From contig JAFLBQ010000005.1 of NCBI GenBank assembly GCA_017303805.1, positions 248,001-312,000 of the forward strand: DNA of 64,000 bases, given 5' to 3'. The stretch's first letter is position 1; every line of letters starts with the position of its first letter. Positions 1-7,560 of this stretch are shown here, piece by piece. A program made the translations under genes and the position numbers. A model generated the notes under the pieces. The model ran no database searches. It was not told where the DNA came from and was given only the letters and a program-made list of their open reading frames with translations. The stretch comes from Cytophagales bacterium. GTDB taxonomy: Bacteria > Bacteroidota > Bacteroidia > Cytophagales > Cyclobacteriaceae.

Positions 1-89
1 CCACAATGGGCTTTTAAAAAGCCTTGGCCACCCATTACCAGGCAGGCCATTGCTAAAACAATGCACACTAATTTTTTAAAAGTTAGCAT
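1..89 (-). CDS. N-terminal fragment of a secreted or membrane protein
   Basis: An ATG at 87-89 on the minus strand opens a frame that runs off the left edge of the window. The 29 visible residues start MLTFKKLVCIVLAMACLVMG: a short basic N-region followed by a long hydrophobic stretch, as in a signal peptide or first membrane helix. The tRNA gene lies 13 bases upstream. No function can be assigned from this fragment. A lipoprotein signal is possible (LAMAC), but the residues after that cysteine do not settle it. Confidence 0.5.
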   Translation of the reverse strand, partial: MLTFKKLVCIVLAMACLVMGGQGFLKAHC

Positions 90-102
90 GAGGGGGGGCT
101 TG

Positions 103-177
103 TCGAGATGAGAGGATTCGAACCTCCGGCCTCCACGTCCCTAACGTGATGCGCTAACCGGGCTGCGCTACATCTCG
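103..177 (-). tRNA. tRNA-Pro (anticodon AGG)
   Basis: The minus strand folds into a complete cloverleaf of 75 nt. The acceptor stem pairs CGAGATG with CATCTCG, with discriminator A. The D arm pairs GCGC with GCGC around a GG-containing loop. The anticodon arm pairs TCACG with CGTGG around the loop TTAGGGA, which gives U33, anticodon AGG and G37. The T arm is GGAGG-TTCGAAT-CCTCT. C1:G72, A73 and G35/G36 fit bacterial tRNA-Pro identity. CCA is not encoded; the gene is followed by CAAG. A34 is uncommon in bacterial tRNA-Pro (see findings). Confidence 0.93.
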
Positions 178-301
178 AAAAAAAGATTTTTGAGCTATTG
201 CCTAAAATCAGGGTGCAAGTATAATAAAAAGTGTTTATAAATAATTGGAAGCCTGGGGCATTGTAATATTTTTTGATAAAACCGGATGGGCTCTGGCTAC
301 C

Positions 302-631
302 TCAGGCAATGTATTTTATAACCACTTGCCGGATTTCGGCATGAATAAACTCTTCTATAATAGGAAGATGCGGCCAGGCGGTAGCTTCTTTTGCCTGGCG
401 GATGAGCATCGAATAATGCACCAGGTCTATAGGCGATTCGGAGAGTGTTTTCAGGTCGCGTTTCAAAAATTCAGACTTCACCTGGCTTACTTGTTGGCCA
501 TCGTACAGCTCGGCCAAATACGCATTCAGTTGCTGATCTTTAAGTAAATCCTGAATCATAATAACTCTTCGGTGCTGAATATCTTCAATAATCCGATCGG
601 TATTCCAGGTTGAAATCGAGGTGGCTTCCAT
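302..631 (-). CDS. Hypothetical protein (109 aa)
   Basis: This is an unrecognised small soluble protein starting MEATSISTWNTDRIIEDIQ. I chose the ATG at 629-631 because the frame farther upstream is a hydrophobic, low-quality extension (MVLFFLVFCTCFY) lying in the divergent intergenic region. The protein is mostly helical, with mixed charge and no signal peptide or membrane segment. The middle has a Lys/Asp-rich stretch (KSEFLKRDLKTLSES). It is divergently oriented from the exbD-like gene at 766. No domain is recognised, so no function is offered. Codon use looks like its neighbours. Confidence 0.6.
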   Translation of the reverse strand: MEATSISTWNTDRIIEDIQHRRVIMIQDLLKDQQLNAYLAELYDGQQVSQVKSEFLKRDLKTLSESPIDLVHYSMLIRQAKEATAWPHLPIIEEFIHAEIRQVVIKYIA

Positions 632-765
632 ATAAAAACAGGTACAAAATACTAAAAAGAACAAAACCACCGGAGCCGGTTTTGCATCTTATTGAAATTC
701 AAACGGATTATTTTTTGTGACGAATACGGCCGGCCGGTGTTACAGAGCTAACAAATCAAAAATTT

Positions 766-1323
766 ATGAGTTTGCTGCGTAAAACGGGCAGTGCCGAAGT
801 AAGCACGAGCTCTATGGCTGATATTGCCTTTCTGCTACTTACTTTTTTTCTGATGACCACCGTAATTAAAAATGAGAAGGGGCTGATGCTTATGTTGCCG
901 CAATGGAGCGAGGAACCCGTAAAATCTATTTTGAACGACCGAAATGTATTTACGATTCAGATCAACTCCGAAAATGAATTTTTGGTTGAGGGTGAGCTTA
1001 GAACTTCATTGGAAGACGTGATGCCCGAAATCAAAAAATTTATTCTCAACAACAATACCGATCCGTTGCTTTCGGAAAATCCGGAAATAGCGGTAGTGTC
1101 ATTAAAAACAGATCGGGGGACAACGCACCGTGCATTTATTGAGGCGCTGGATGTTGCCCAGGCTGCGTATTATGAAATTTATGCAGCCCGTGCCGGCCTG
1201 TCGCCCAAAGCATTTCGCGCCCTCGATTTAAATGAGAAAGCGCAAAAGCAAATTTATGATGCGGCCCGAAAAGGCATTCCCATGAATATTTCTATAGCGG
1301 AGCCCACCAAAGTTGGCAATTAA
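766..1323 (+). CDS. ExbD/TolR-family biopolymer transport protein
   Basis: ExbD/TolR proteins work with an ExbB/TolQ channel and use the proton gradient to energise outer-membrane transport through TonB or Tol. The family hallmark is visible near the N-terminus: a single transmembrane helix with a conserved aspartate (SMADIAFLLLTFFLMTTV, Asp about residue 19). It is followed by a periplasmic domain. At 185 aa it is longer than the usual 130-150 aa, with extra C-terminal sequence. No exbB, tonB or second exbD lies beside it, so it probably joins a motor encoded elsewhere. Its stop codon overlaps that of the convergent phosphatase gene by 4 bases. Confidence 0.85.
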   Translation: MSLLRKTGSAEVSTSSMADIAFLLLTFFLMTTVIKNEKGLMLMLPQWSEEPVKSILNDRNVFTIQINSENEFLVEGELRTSLEDVMPEIKKFILNNNTDPLLSENPEIAVVSLKTDRGTTHRAFIEALDVAQAAYYEIYAARAGLSPKAFRALDLNEKAQKQIYDAARKGIPMNISIAEPTKVGN

Positions 1324-1829
1324 GCATCCGCGCGTTTCGGAAAATCAAAAAACAACAATTTTCCACTACCAAAGGCAACCTCCTGCCAATGGTTAACAGG
1401 AAGTAAAGCAGCTACAATTCCACAGGTAGGAATATTGTCGATAGTTTGATTAACCAATAAATTGGCGAACGCTGTAAGGCCCGGGTTGTGTCCAAAAATA
1501 AATGCTACTTCTTCGCTGTCGCGAGGCGAATCTTTGAGGCCGCGAACTACCTCCAGAAGTTGATCTTCATCGGCATGGTACAATCGCTTATCGGTCTTTA
1601 TTTTTGTACTATCAAATTGAAGCACTGCGGCAATCGCCTTGCATGTGGCCAAGGCACGTTCGGCAGGACTGCTAAGCATGATATCGGGTGTTACATGTTT
1701 TTCTTTCAGGCGTTTGCCCATGCGGGGCGCATCTTTTATACCGCGCGTATTCAGCGGCCGGTCAAAGTCATCTAGCTCCGGTTCGTCCCAACTGGATTTG
1801 GCATGACGGACAATGTATAGCTTTTTCAT
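1320..1829 (-). CDS. sixA: SixA-like histidine phosphatase
   Basis: This 169-aa protein belongs to the histidine phosphatase (phosphoglycerate-mutase-like) superfamily. The N-terminal catalytic motif is LYIVRHAKSSW, with RH carrying the phospho-accepting histidine. A second conserved region, LSSPAERALATCKAIA, and a late histidine in FIFGHNPGLT complete the expected active site. The short length and the RHAKSSW signature match the SixA branch, which removes phosphate from histidine-phosphorylated proteins in E. coli. The substrate here is unknown. I use the ATG at 1827-1829; a TTG two codons upstream is possible. It converges on the ExbD-like gene. Confidence 0.82.
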   Translation of the reverse strand: MKKLYIVRHAKSSWDEPELDDFDRPLNTRGIKDAPRMGKRLKEKHVTPDIMLSSPAERALATCKAIAAVLQFDSTKIKTDKRLYHADEDQLLEVVRGLKDSPRDSEEVAFIFGHNPGLTAFANLLVNQTIDNIPTCGIVAALLPVNHWQEVAFGSGKLLFFDFPKRADA

Positions 1830-1873
1830 ATTCAAAGATCAGGTTCTAATTTAATTTATCTTTGCGTTGCTTT

Positions 1874-2794
1874 ATGACAAACCGGCCGCTAAAAAAACGA
1901 ATCAAGTACACTTCGCTCTACTACTTTATTCGATTTTTAATTTTTTTCTCTAATCTGATGCCTCGTAACCTCTGGCTGGCTTTCTGCGGCTGGCTGGGTA
2001 AACTGGCCTATTCCTTTTCTCCACAACCGCGTGCCCGCACCATCTATCATTTAGGGCTTGCGTATAGTAACACAAAATCAGCCCGCGAAATTTTGCAGTT
2101 AAGCAAAGATGTGTTTACCATGCTCGGTAAAAATGCAGGCGATATTCTCCGCTCTTTAACCGTAAAATCCCTGGCTGACCTGGAGAAGTTTTTGGTTACC
2201 GAAGGCCTTGAAAATTACGAACGCGCCCATGCCAAAGGCAAGGGGGTTATGTTTCTTACGCTGCACCTCGGTGCTTTTGATTTGCAGGTAACTAACATGG
2301 CTTTGCGTGGATTGAAACCTAATATTATTGGTACGGCACTTAAAGATGAACGCTTAAATGAGTTGCTGGTGGAATACCGCAATGCGTACGGGGCTATTGC
2401 CATTGAGCGTGGAAAAGAGAGCGTGCGGCTATTTAAGATTTTAAAATCCGGTGGGGCTATTGCCATTCTGATTGATCAGGATACCAAAGTGAAGAGCAGG
2501 TTTGTAGATTTTTTTGGAATGAAGGCCGCCACTCCTATTGGGGCTACGGTGCTTGCATTGCGCACGGGCTGTGCGGTGGTGCCCACCTATGTATATCTCG
2601 GTAAGGATGGAAAACAACACATGCACATATTACCTGAAATACCGCTGGTAATTACTGGCGATGAAGAAACGGATTTGGTGGTGAACACGCAAAATTTCAC
2701 CAACGTAATCGAGCAAATTGTGCGCGAACATCCAGAACAGTGGGTATGGATGCACGAGCGTTGGAAAACAAAGCCGGGGGCAGAGATACGATAA
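1874..2794 (+). CDS. Lipid A biosynthesis (LpxL/HtrB-like) acyltransferase
   Basis: This 306-aa membrane-associated acyltransferase is of the LpxL/LpxM family, which adds secondary acyl chains to lipid A on the inner face of the cytoplasmic membrane. An N-terminal hydrophobic segment (YYFIRFLIFFSNLMP) anchors it. The catalytic HX4D motif is visible as HLGAFD at about residue 132. The family's C-terminal signature is EQWVWMHERWKTKP. I chose the ATG at 1874 over a TTG at 1862 because the TTG lies inside a good -7 promoter element (TATCTTTG, 1857-1864) and would not be transcribed in full. The acyl donor and exact position of acylation cannot be read from sequence. Confidence 0.88.
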   Translation: MTNRPLKKRIKYTSLYYFIRFLIFFSNLMPRNLWLAFCGWLGKLAYSFSPQPRARTIYHLGLAYSNTKSAREILQLSKDVFTMLGKNAGDILRSLTVKSLADLEKFLVTEGLENYERAHAKGKGVMFLTLHLGAFDLQVTNMALRGLKPNIIGTALKDERLNELLVEYRNAYGAIAIERGKESVRLFKILKSGGAIAILIDQDTKVKSRFVDFFGMKAATPIGATVLALRTGCAVVPTYVYLGKDGKQHMHILPEIPLVITGDEETDLVVNTQNFTNVIEQIVREHPEQWVWMHERWKTKPGAEIR

Positions 2795-2795
2795 A

Positions 2796-2895
2796 CAGTC
2801 GGCAGTAAGCAGGTTGCAGTAGGCAGTTACAATTCAGTAGTTTCTTCTTCGGTGCTTGAATCTGGATTACTAGTAGCCAGTTACCAGTAACTGGC
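2796..2895. repeat. Intergenic CAGTCGGCAGT-type words and a 20-bp palindrome
   Basis: Between the acyltransferase and DUF486 genes the sequence consists of repeated short words: CAGTCGGCAGTAAGCAGG, TTGCAGTAGGCAG and similar. It ends in the near-perfect palindrome GCCAGTTACCAGTAACTGGC (2876-2895; 9-bp arms around CA). Related words recur in inverted sense on the other side of the DUF486 gene (3290-3352). It is noncoding. It could fold as a hairpin at the end of the two convergent transcripts, but there is no T-tract. Confidence 0.55.
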
Positions 2896-2907
2896 AATAT
2901 TTTCAGG

Positions 2908-3276
2908 TCATTTCTTAAACACAAAATATACAGCAAGAATCAAAAAGATAAAGCCAATCAGGTGGTTCCACCGAAAGGTTTCTGTTTTAAAAAAGACAAG
3001 CGAGAAAAGTACAAACACGACCAGTGTAATAACTTCCTGCATCACCTTCAGTTCCATTAAAGAAAACGGCCCACCATTCTCTTTAAAACCAATGCGGTTG
3101 GCTGGTACTTGTAAGATGTATTCAAATAACGCTATTCCCCAACTGATCAGAATGATAGCTACCAGCCCTAGGTTTTTGCTCCAACTCATCTGGCTAAACT
3201 TTAAATGTCCATACCACGCAAAAGTCATGAAGGTGTTGCTGAGTACAAGTAAGATGATGGTGTAGAATGCTTTCAT
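2908..3276 (-). CDS. DUF486 family (DMT-like) small membrane protein
   Basis: This is a 122-aa inner-membrane protein with four predicted helices, approximately residues 4-24, 37-57, 74-93 and 102-120. It matches the DUF486 family in length and pattern: the start MKAFYTIILLVLSNTFMTFAWYGHLK, the middle FEYILQVPANRIG, and the end AVYFVFKK. DUF486 proteins resemble half-size members of the drug/metabolite transporter superfamily, and their substrate is not established. The gene stands alone, bounded on both sides by repetitive noncoding words, and converges on the acyltransferase gene. Confidence 0.85.
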   Translation of the reverse strand: MKAFYTIILLVLSNTFMTFAWYGHLKFSQMSWSKNLGLVAIILISWGIALFEYILQVPANRIGFKENGGPFSLMELKVMQEVITLVVFVLFSLVFFKTETFRWNHLIGFIFLILAVYFVFKK

Positions 3277-3289
3277 TACTGAAGTGAGC

Positions 3290-3352
3290 AGAGGGCAGTC
3301 GGCAGGTAGATTAACGACACAGCCTACTGCTGTCTTCCTGCAGCCTACCTAA
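3290..3352. repeat. Intergenic GCAGTCGGCAGG / CCTGCAGCCTACC words
   Basis: The 78-base gap between the DUF486 start and the ettA stop contains GGGCAGTCGGCAGGTAG followed by CCTACTGCTGTCTTCCTGCAGCCTACCT. The two halves are partly complementary. They also resemble the words at 2796-2830. It is noncoding sequence of the same low-complexity type as elsewhere in this window. Confidence 0.5.
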
Positions 3353-3354
3353 TT

Positions 3355-5037
3355 TTATTTAACTAACTTTTTATACCTAATCCTATGCGGTTGATCATCG
3401 CCTACACGCTTCTTGCGGTTTTCTTCGTACTCGCTAAAGGTTCCTTCAAACCAAAACATTTGCGAGTCGCCTTCAAAAGCAAGTATGTGCGTACAAACGC
3501 GATCGAGGAACCAACGATCGTGAGAAATGATAACCGCACAGCCACCAAAATTTTCGAGTGCTTCTTCTAATGCACGCAGCGTGTTCACATCTAAATCGTT
3601 GGTAGGTTCATCCAACAACAACAAATTACCACCTTGCTTTAAGGCAATAGCTAAGTGTGCCCGGTTGCGCATCCCGCCCGAAAGTTCTTTTACTTTTTTC
3701 TGTTGATCGGTGCCGCTGAAGTTAAACTTGCTCACGTATGCGCGCGAATTAATTTCTTTGCCACCTACTAGCAGTAAATCCTGACCTCCGGTAATAGCCT
3801 GAAATACTGTGTCGTCCGGTTTCAGATCATCGTGCTCCTGATCTACGTAGGCAATCTTTACGGTTTCGCCTACTTCAAATGTGCCGGCATCGGGTTTCAG
3901 TTGGCCGGTAATCATTTTGAACATTGTAGTCTTACCGGCACCGTTGGGCCCAATAATGCCAACAATCCCGGCAGGTGGCAGCGAGAAAGTTAAGTTCTCG
4001 TATAGCAACTTATCGCCAAATGCTTTTGCTACTCCGTGCGCTTCAATTACTTTATTCCCTAAGCGTGGCCCCGGTGGAATAAACAACTCCAGTTTATCTT
4101 CTTTCTCGCGAGTTTCCTGGCTCATTAATTTATCGTACGCACTTAACCGTGCTTTTCCTTTTGCGTGGCGCCCTTTGGGGCTCATGCGCACCCATTCCAA
4201 CTCGCGCTCCAATGCTTTCTGGCGCTTTGATTCGGTTTTCTCTTCTTGTGCTAATCGCTTTTGTTTTTGATCGAGCCAACTCGAATAGTTTCCTTTCCAG
4301 GGAATGCCCTCTCCACGATCCAACTCCAAAATCCAACCGGCCACGTTATCCAAAAAGTAACGGTCGTGCGTTACCGCGATGATGGTACCTTTATATTGAC
4401 GTAAATGTTCTTCCAACCATTGAACCGACTCGGCATCCAGGTGGTTGGTAGGTTCATCCAGTAAAAGAACATCGGGCGTTTGTAAAAGCAACCGGCACAA
4501 AGCAACTCTGCGTTTCTCACCACCGGATAGATGCTCTACTTTGGCATCGGGTGGCGGACAGCGCAATGCATCCATGGCCCGCTCAAGTTTGTGATCCAAT
4601 TCCCACGCGTTTACAGCATCCAGTTTCTCCTGTACTTCACCCTGGCGGGTAATTAGTTTATCCATCTTGTCCGGATCTTCCAATACTTCCGGATCGGCAA
4701 ACTTTTCGTTGATGGCTTCAAACTCTTTCAGGAGTGCAACAACATCTTTCACACCCTCTTCTACAATTTCTTTTACCGTTTTGGTTTTATCCAATTGTGG
4801 CTCTTGTTCCAGGTAGCCAACAGAATACCCGAGGTCTGAAACAACTTCGCCCTGAAATTCTTTATCGATGCCGGCAATGATGCGTAGCAGAGAAGACTTA
4901 CCCGAGCCATTTAACCCCAGCACACCAATTTTGGCTCCGTAGAAAAAGGAGAGGTAAATATTTTTGAGAACTTGTTTTTGGGGCGGGTAAATCTTGTTTA
5001 CGCCCGTCATCGAGAAAATTATTTTTTCGTCTGCCAT
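3355..5037 (-). CDS. ettA: Energy-dependent translational throttle protein EttA (ABC-F ATPase)
   Basis: EttA is an ABC-F ATPase that binds the ribosomal E site and gates the first steps of elongation according to the ATP/ADP ratio. The 560-aa protein has two ABC domains and no membrane segments. Domain 1 shows Walker A GLNGSGKSS, signature LSGGEKRR and Walker B LLLLDEPTNHLD. Domain 2 shows GPNGAGKTT, LSGGMRNR and LLLLDEPTNDLD. Between them lies the charged P-site tRNA-interaction linker (about 245-315). Length, linker and the N-terminal MTGVNKIYPPQKQVL match EttA rather than Uup or other ABC-F members. It is divergent from the DUF2795 gene. Confidence 0.95.
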   Translation of the reverse strand: MADEKIIFSMTGVNKIYPPQKQVLKNIYLSFFYGAKIGVLGLNGSGKSSLLRIIAGIDKEFQGEVVSDLGYSVGYLEQEPQLDKTKTVKEIVEEGVKDVVALLKEFEAINEKFADPEVLEDPDKMDKLITRQGEVQEKLDAVNAWELDHKLERAMDALRCPPPDAKVEHLSGGEKRRVALCRLLLQTPDVLLLDEPTNHLDAESVQWLEEHLRQYKGTIIAVTHDRYFLDNVAGWILELDRGEGIPWKGNYSSWLDQKQKRLAQEEKTESKRQKALERELEWVRMSPKGRHAKGKARLSAYDKLMSQETREKEDKLELFIPPGPRLGNKVIEAHGVAKAFGDKLLYENLTFSLPPAGIVGIIGPNGAGKTTMFKMITGQLKPDAGTFEVGETVKIAYVDQEHDDLKPDDTVFQAITGGQDLLLVGGKEINSRAYVSKFNFSGTDQQKKVKELSGGMRNRAHLAIALKQGGNLLLLDEPTNDLDVNTLRALEEALENFGGCAVIISHDRWFLDRVCTHILAFEGDSQMFWFEGTFSEYEENRKKRVGDDQPHRIRYKKLVK

Positions 5038-5152
5038 GGGAGATGATTCGTTAAATGGGAACGCAAATATGGCGTTTTTGGCTTAATATCCACAGGTGCG
5101 GATGAAGGGCCGCATACCTGCACCCGGTTACTTTCGTAAATCCTTAACTATC

Positions 5153-5194
5153 GACCCGCGGGTCTTGACTATGGGTTATTTAATTTTATTTTTG
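5153..5194 (+). promoter_or_regulatory. Bacteroidetes-type promoter with adjoining 12-bp palindrome
   Basis: The -33 element TTG is at 5165-5167 and the -7 element TATTTTTG (TAnnTTTG) at 5187-5194, with a 19-base spacer, an excellent match to the Bacteroidetes sigma-A consensus. The perfect palindrome GACCCGCGGGTC (5153-5164) abuts the -33 element and is GC-rich against an AT-rich background. That position suits an operator or activator site. The regulator is unknown. The promoter drives the DUF2795 gene at 5224. Confidence 0.7.
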
Positions 5195-5223
5195 CGGGAA
5201 ATTTAAACAGGAGGACAACCACT

Positions 5224-5445
5224 ATGTATTGGACACTGGAATTAGCCTCGTACCTGGAAGACGCACCCTGGCCGGCAACAAAAGATGAGTTGATCGACTT
5301 CTCTATCCGCTCAGGTGCTCCGTTGGAAGTTGTAGAAAACTTGCAAGAACTGGAAGACGATGGCCAACCTTATGAAAGCATTGAAGAAATCTGGCCGGAT
5401 TATCCGACAAAAGAGGATTTCTTCTTTAATGAAGATGAGTATTAA
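5224..5445 (+). CDS. DUF2795 family small acidic protein
   Basis: This is a 73-aa, strongly acidic soluble protein starting MYWTLELASYLEDAPWPATK. The pattern of an N-terminal helix, WPATKDELIDFSIRSGAP and an acidic tail matches DUF2795, a small family common in Bacteroidetes with no established role. An unusually clear Shine-Dalgarno sequence (AGGAGG, about 5210-5215) sits 8 bases ahead of the ATG. Most genes here lack one, so with the near-consensus promoter this suggests strong expression. It is monocistronic: a bidirectional terminator follows at 5479. Confidence 0.85.
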   Translation: MYWTLELASYLEDAPWPATKDELIDFSIRSGAPLEVVENLQELEDDGQPYESIEEIWPDYPTKEDFFFNEDEY

Positions 5446-5478
5446 GGTTACAGAGAACGTATGTTGAAAAAAATTATA

Positions 5479-5510
5479 AGAGGGCCGGCAGGCCCTCTGT
5501 TGTTTTTGCT
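5479..5510. terminator. Bidirectional Rho-independent terminator
   Basis: AGAGGGCC (5479-5486) pairs with GGCCCTCT (5491-5498) around a GGCA loop. GTTGTTTTTG follows on the plus strand, and the complement of the A-run at 5467-5473 supplies a T-tract for the minus strand. It therefore ends both the DUF2795 and the convergent ispD transcripts. Confidence 0.88.
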
Positions 5511-5513
5511 AAG

Positions 5514-6188
5514 CTATGTGCTTTTTAGAAGCGCCTCCGCAACAATCAAATCTTCGGGTGTAGTAATCTTAATGTTTTCGTAACTGCCTTCAAACAAAGA
5601 GATCGTGTGCCCTAACCTTTCCACCACGCTGGCATCATCCGTCATAGTAGCATCTTCCTTCAATTGGTAGGCTTGTTTAATCAGATCGATTGAAAATGTT
5701 TGCGGGGTTTGAATAAGCCGGAAACGGGAACGATCCACGGCTTTGGTGTTATCCTGATCGGTGATGCGGATAGATTCTTTTAAGCGCACCGCTGCTACGG
5801 CCGATTGATGCACCGCAGCCAACCGGAACGAAGCTCCAATAATATCTTCGCTTACAAGCGGGCGCACACCATCGTGTATTGCTACCAGGCCCGGGCCCTC
5901 TATTTTGCTAAGCCCGTTTTTTACAGACTGAAACCGGGTTTCGCCACCACCTTGCAGAATAACCGGTTTTGTGAAGTTGTATTTTTTGCAGATGTCGGCC
6001 CACACGGCAAAGTCATCTTCGGGTAAAACCAATACCACCGTAATGCTATCGGAATACCGGTAAAATGTTTCGAGTGTATGCAGCAGCACCGGCTTGCCGT
6101 GCAATTCAAGAAATTGTTTGGGCACTTTACTTTTTATACGGGTGCCTTTGCCTCCGGCTACAATAAGCGCATATTCTTTAGAATGCAT
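5514..6188 (-). CDS. ispD: 2-C-methyl-D-erythritol 4-phosphate cytidylyltransferase (IspD)
   Basis: IspD joins CTP and MEP to give CDP-ME in the non-mevalonate isoprenoid pathway, in the cytoplasm. The 224-aa length is standard. The N-terminal nucleotide-binding motif is ALIVAGGKGTRIKSKVPKQF, the family signature with the pyrophosphate-binding loop. VAIHDGVRPLVS gives the conserved HDGVRP block. The C-terminal region has QTPQTF and TDDASVVE. No ispF or other pathway gene adjoins it. The start ATG (6186-6188) is the first in frame and aligns with the usual beginning of the protein. Confidence 0.95.
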   Translation of the reverse strand: MHSKEYALIVAGGKGTRIKSKVPKQFLELHGKPVLLHTLETFYRYSDSITVVLVLPEDDFAVWADICKKYNFTKPVILQGGGETRFQSVKNGLSKIEGPGLVAIHDGVRPLVSEDIIGASFRLAAVHQSAVAAVRLKESIRITDQDNTKAVDRSRFRLIQTPQTFSIDLIKQAYQLKEDATMTDDASVVERLGHTISLFEGSYENIKITTPEDLIVAEALLKST

Positions 6189-6214
6189 AGCTTTGTAAAA
6201 ATACTTCTTTTGAA

Positions 6215-6457
6215 ATGATTCTCATTCGGATGTTGCTTTTGGCTTTTAATGCTGCAGTAGTTACCTACCTGATCTATCGCATCCTGCAAATTCAAAAGAC
6301 TACCAATCCTAACAAAACCTGGATTATTCTGATTAGCATTTTGCTGCTCTTGTTGCCCACAACCATGTTGATGGGCTTTGTAAGGCCTACACCCGTTTAT
6401 CTTTTTCTTTACCCGGTAGCTATCTCGCTGCACTTGTACCTCATTCGCAATTCGTAA
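6215..6457 (+). CDS. Small hydrophobic membrane protein (80 aa), hypothetical
   Basis: An 80-aa frame starting MILIRMLLLAFNAAVVTYLI has three hydrophobic stretches (about 5-22, 33-55 and 60-76) separated by a short polar loop (QIQKTTNPNKTW). That is a plausible small inner-membrane protein. It starts 26 bases from the divergent ispD start and ends just before a terminator hairpin shared with queA, as a real transcription unit would. An overlapping frame on the minus strand (6158-6463) is polar, low in quality and rejected. No family is recognised. Confidence 0.6.
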   Translation: MILIRMLLLAFNAAVVTYLIYRILQIQKTTNPNKTWIILISILLLLLPTTMLMGFVRPTPVYLFLYPVAISLHLYLIRNS

Positions 6458-6465
6458 AAACAAAA

Positions 6466-6498
6466 TTGCCCGGCATAGCCAGGCAACTTTTATTTTAT
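6466..6498. terminator. Hairpin terminator between convergent genes
   Basis: TTGCC-C-GGC (6466-6474) pairs with GCC-A-GGCAA (6478-6486) around an ATA loop, with one mismatch. CTTTTATTTT follows on the plus strand. The complement of the A-rich stretch upstream serves queA on the minus strand. Confidence 0.75.
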
Positions 6499-6513
6499 TG
6501 TAATTGTCTGCAA

Positions 6514-7560
6514 TTAGATAATCAGCATGGCATCGCCATAGGTAAGAAACTTATATTTTTCTTTTTTGGCAAGTTCATACGCTTTCATTACCAAATCAAA
6601 ACCACCAAAGGCACAGGCCATCATTAACAAGGTTGACTCTGGCTGATGGAAGTTGGTTACCATAGCGCTGCAGATTTTAAAATCGTAGGGTGGAAAAATA
6701 AATTTATCGGTCCAGCCTTCGCGTTCTTTTAAGCGATTGGTAGCCGATACGGCAGTTTCCAGTGCGCGCATGGTGGTGGTTCCTATCGCGCAAACTTTCT
6801 TCTTATCATCCAACGCGCGGTTTACAATCTGCACAGCTTCTGATCCAACAATAAAATTTTCTGAATCCATTTTATGCTTGGTAAGATCTTCTACATCAAC
6901 CGCACGAAAGGTGCCTAAGCCGATATGAAGTGTAATGAAAGTCATGTCCACGCCTTTTATCTGAAGCCGTTTTACCAATTGCTTGGTAAAGTGCATCCCG
7001 GCAGTAGGGGCCGAAACAGCTCCTTTATTTTTTGCAAAAATGGTTTGAAACCTTTCTTTGTCGGCAGGCTCTACTTTACGCTTTATATATTTTGGAAGCG
7101 GGGTTTCGCCCAGGGTTTCTACTATTTTATCAAAGGCTGCAGAGTCGCCATCAAATAAAAACCGAATGGTTCTTCCGCGCGAGGTTGTGTTGTCTATTAC
7201 TTCGGCTACCAGGTCGCCATCGCCAAAATAAAGTTTATTACCTACCCGTATTTTGCGGGCCGGGTCAACCAACACATCCCACAAATGCATTTCAGCATTT
7301 AGTTCGCGCAACAGAAACACTTCAATCTTTGCCCCTGTTTTTTCTTTGCGGCCATACAAGCGAGCCGGAAACACCATGGTGTCGTTACCAACCATTACAT
7401 CGCCTTCCTCAAAGTAGGTAACAATGTCTTTAAAAACTTTATGTTCAATTTTTCCGGTAGCGCGGTTTACTACCATCATGCGGGCCTCATCGCGGTTTTC
7501 GGCAGGGTGCGATGCGATTAAACTGTTTGGGATGTCGAACTTGAATTCTGAAAGTTTCAT
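6514..7560 (-). CDS. queA: S-adenosylmethionine:tRNA ribosyltransferase-isomerase (QueA)
   Basis: QueA transfers the ribosyl part of AdoMet to preQ1 in tRNA, forming epoxyqueuosine at position 34. The 348-aa protein shows the family landmarks: N-terminal [61 protein letters not shown] and C-terminal [12 protein letters not shown]. Length is normal and no residue looks missing. No other queuosine gene adjoins it, and no preQ1 riboswitch is visible upstream. The start ATG lies at 7558-7560, followed by a 325-base gap to the divergent permease gene. Confidence 0.96.
   Translation of the reverse strand: MKLSEFKFDIPNSLIASHPAENRDEARMMVVNRATGKIEHKVFKDIVTYFEEGDVMVGNDTMVFPARLYGRKEKTGAKIEVFLLRELNAEMHLWDVLVDPARKIRVGNKLYFGDGDLVAEVIDNTTSRGRTIRFLFDGDSAAFDKIVETLGETPLPKYIKRKVEPADKERFQTIFAKNKGAVSAPTAGMHFTKQLVKRLQIKGVDMTFITLHIGLGTFRAVDVEDLTKHKMDSENFIVGSEAVQIVNRALDDKKKVCAIGTTTMRALETAVSATNRLKEREGWTDKFIFPPYDFKICSAMVTNFHQPESTLLMMACAFGGFDLVMKAYELAKKEKYKFLTYGDAMLII

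Noticed and set aside
245-547. Plus-strand open frame of 100 aa opposite the small minus-strand gene
   Set aside because: It overlaps the minus-strand 109-aa frame, has no ribosome site and no protein-like pattern; its amino acids look like the shadow of the opposite gene.
1862-1873. TTG start for the lipid A acyltransferase-like gene
   Set aside because: It lies inside a clear -7 promoter element (TATCTTTG), so it would not be fully transcribed. The ATG at 1874 fits better.
6158-6463. Minus-strand open frame opposite the 80-aa membrane protein
   Set aside because: The polar, Gln/Asn-rich translation is unlike a real protein, whereas the plus-strand frame has coherent membrane helices and a matching terminator.
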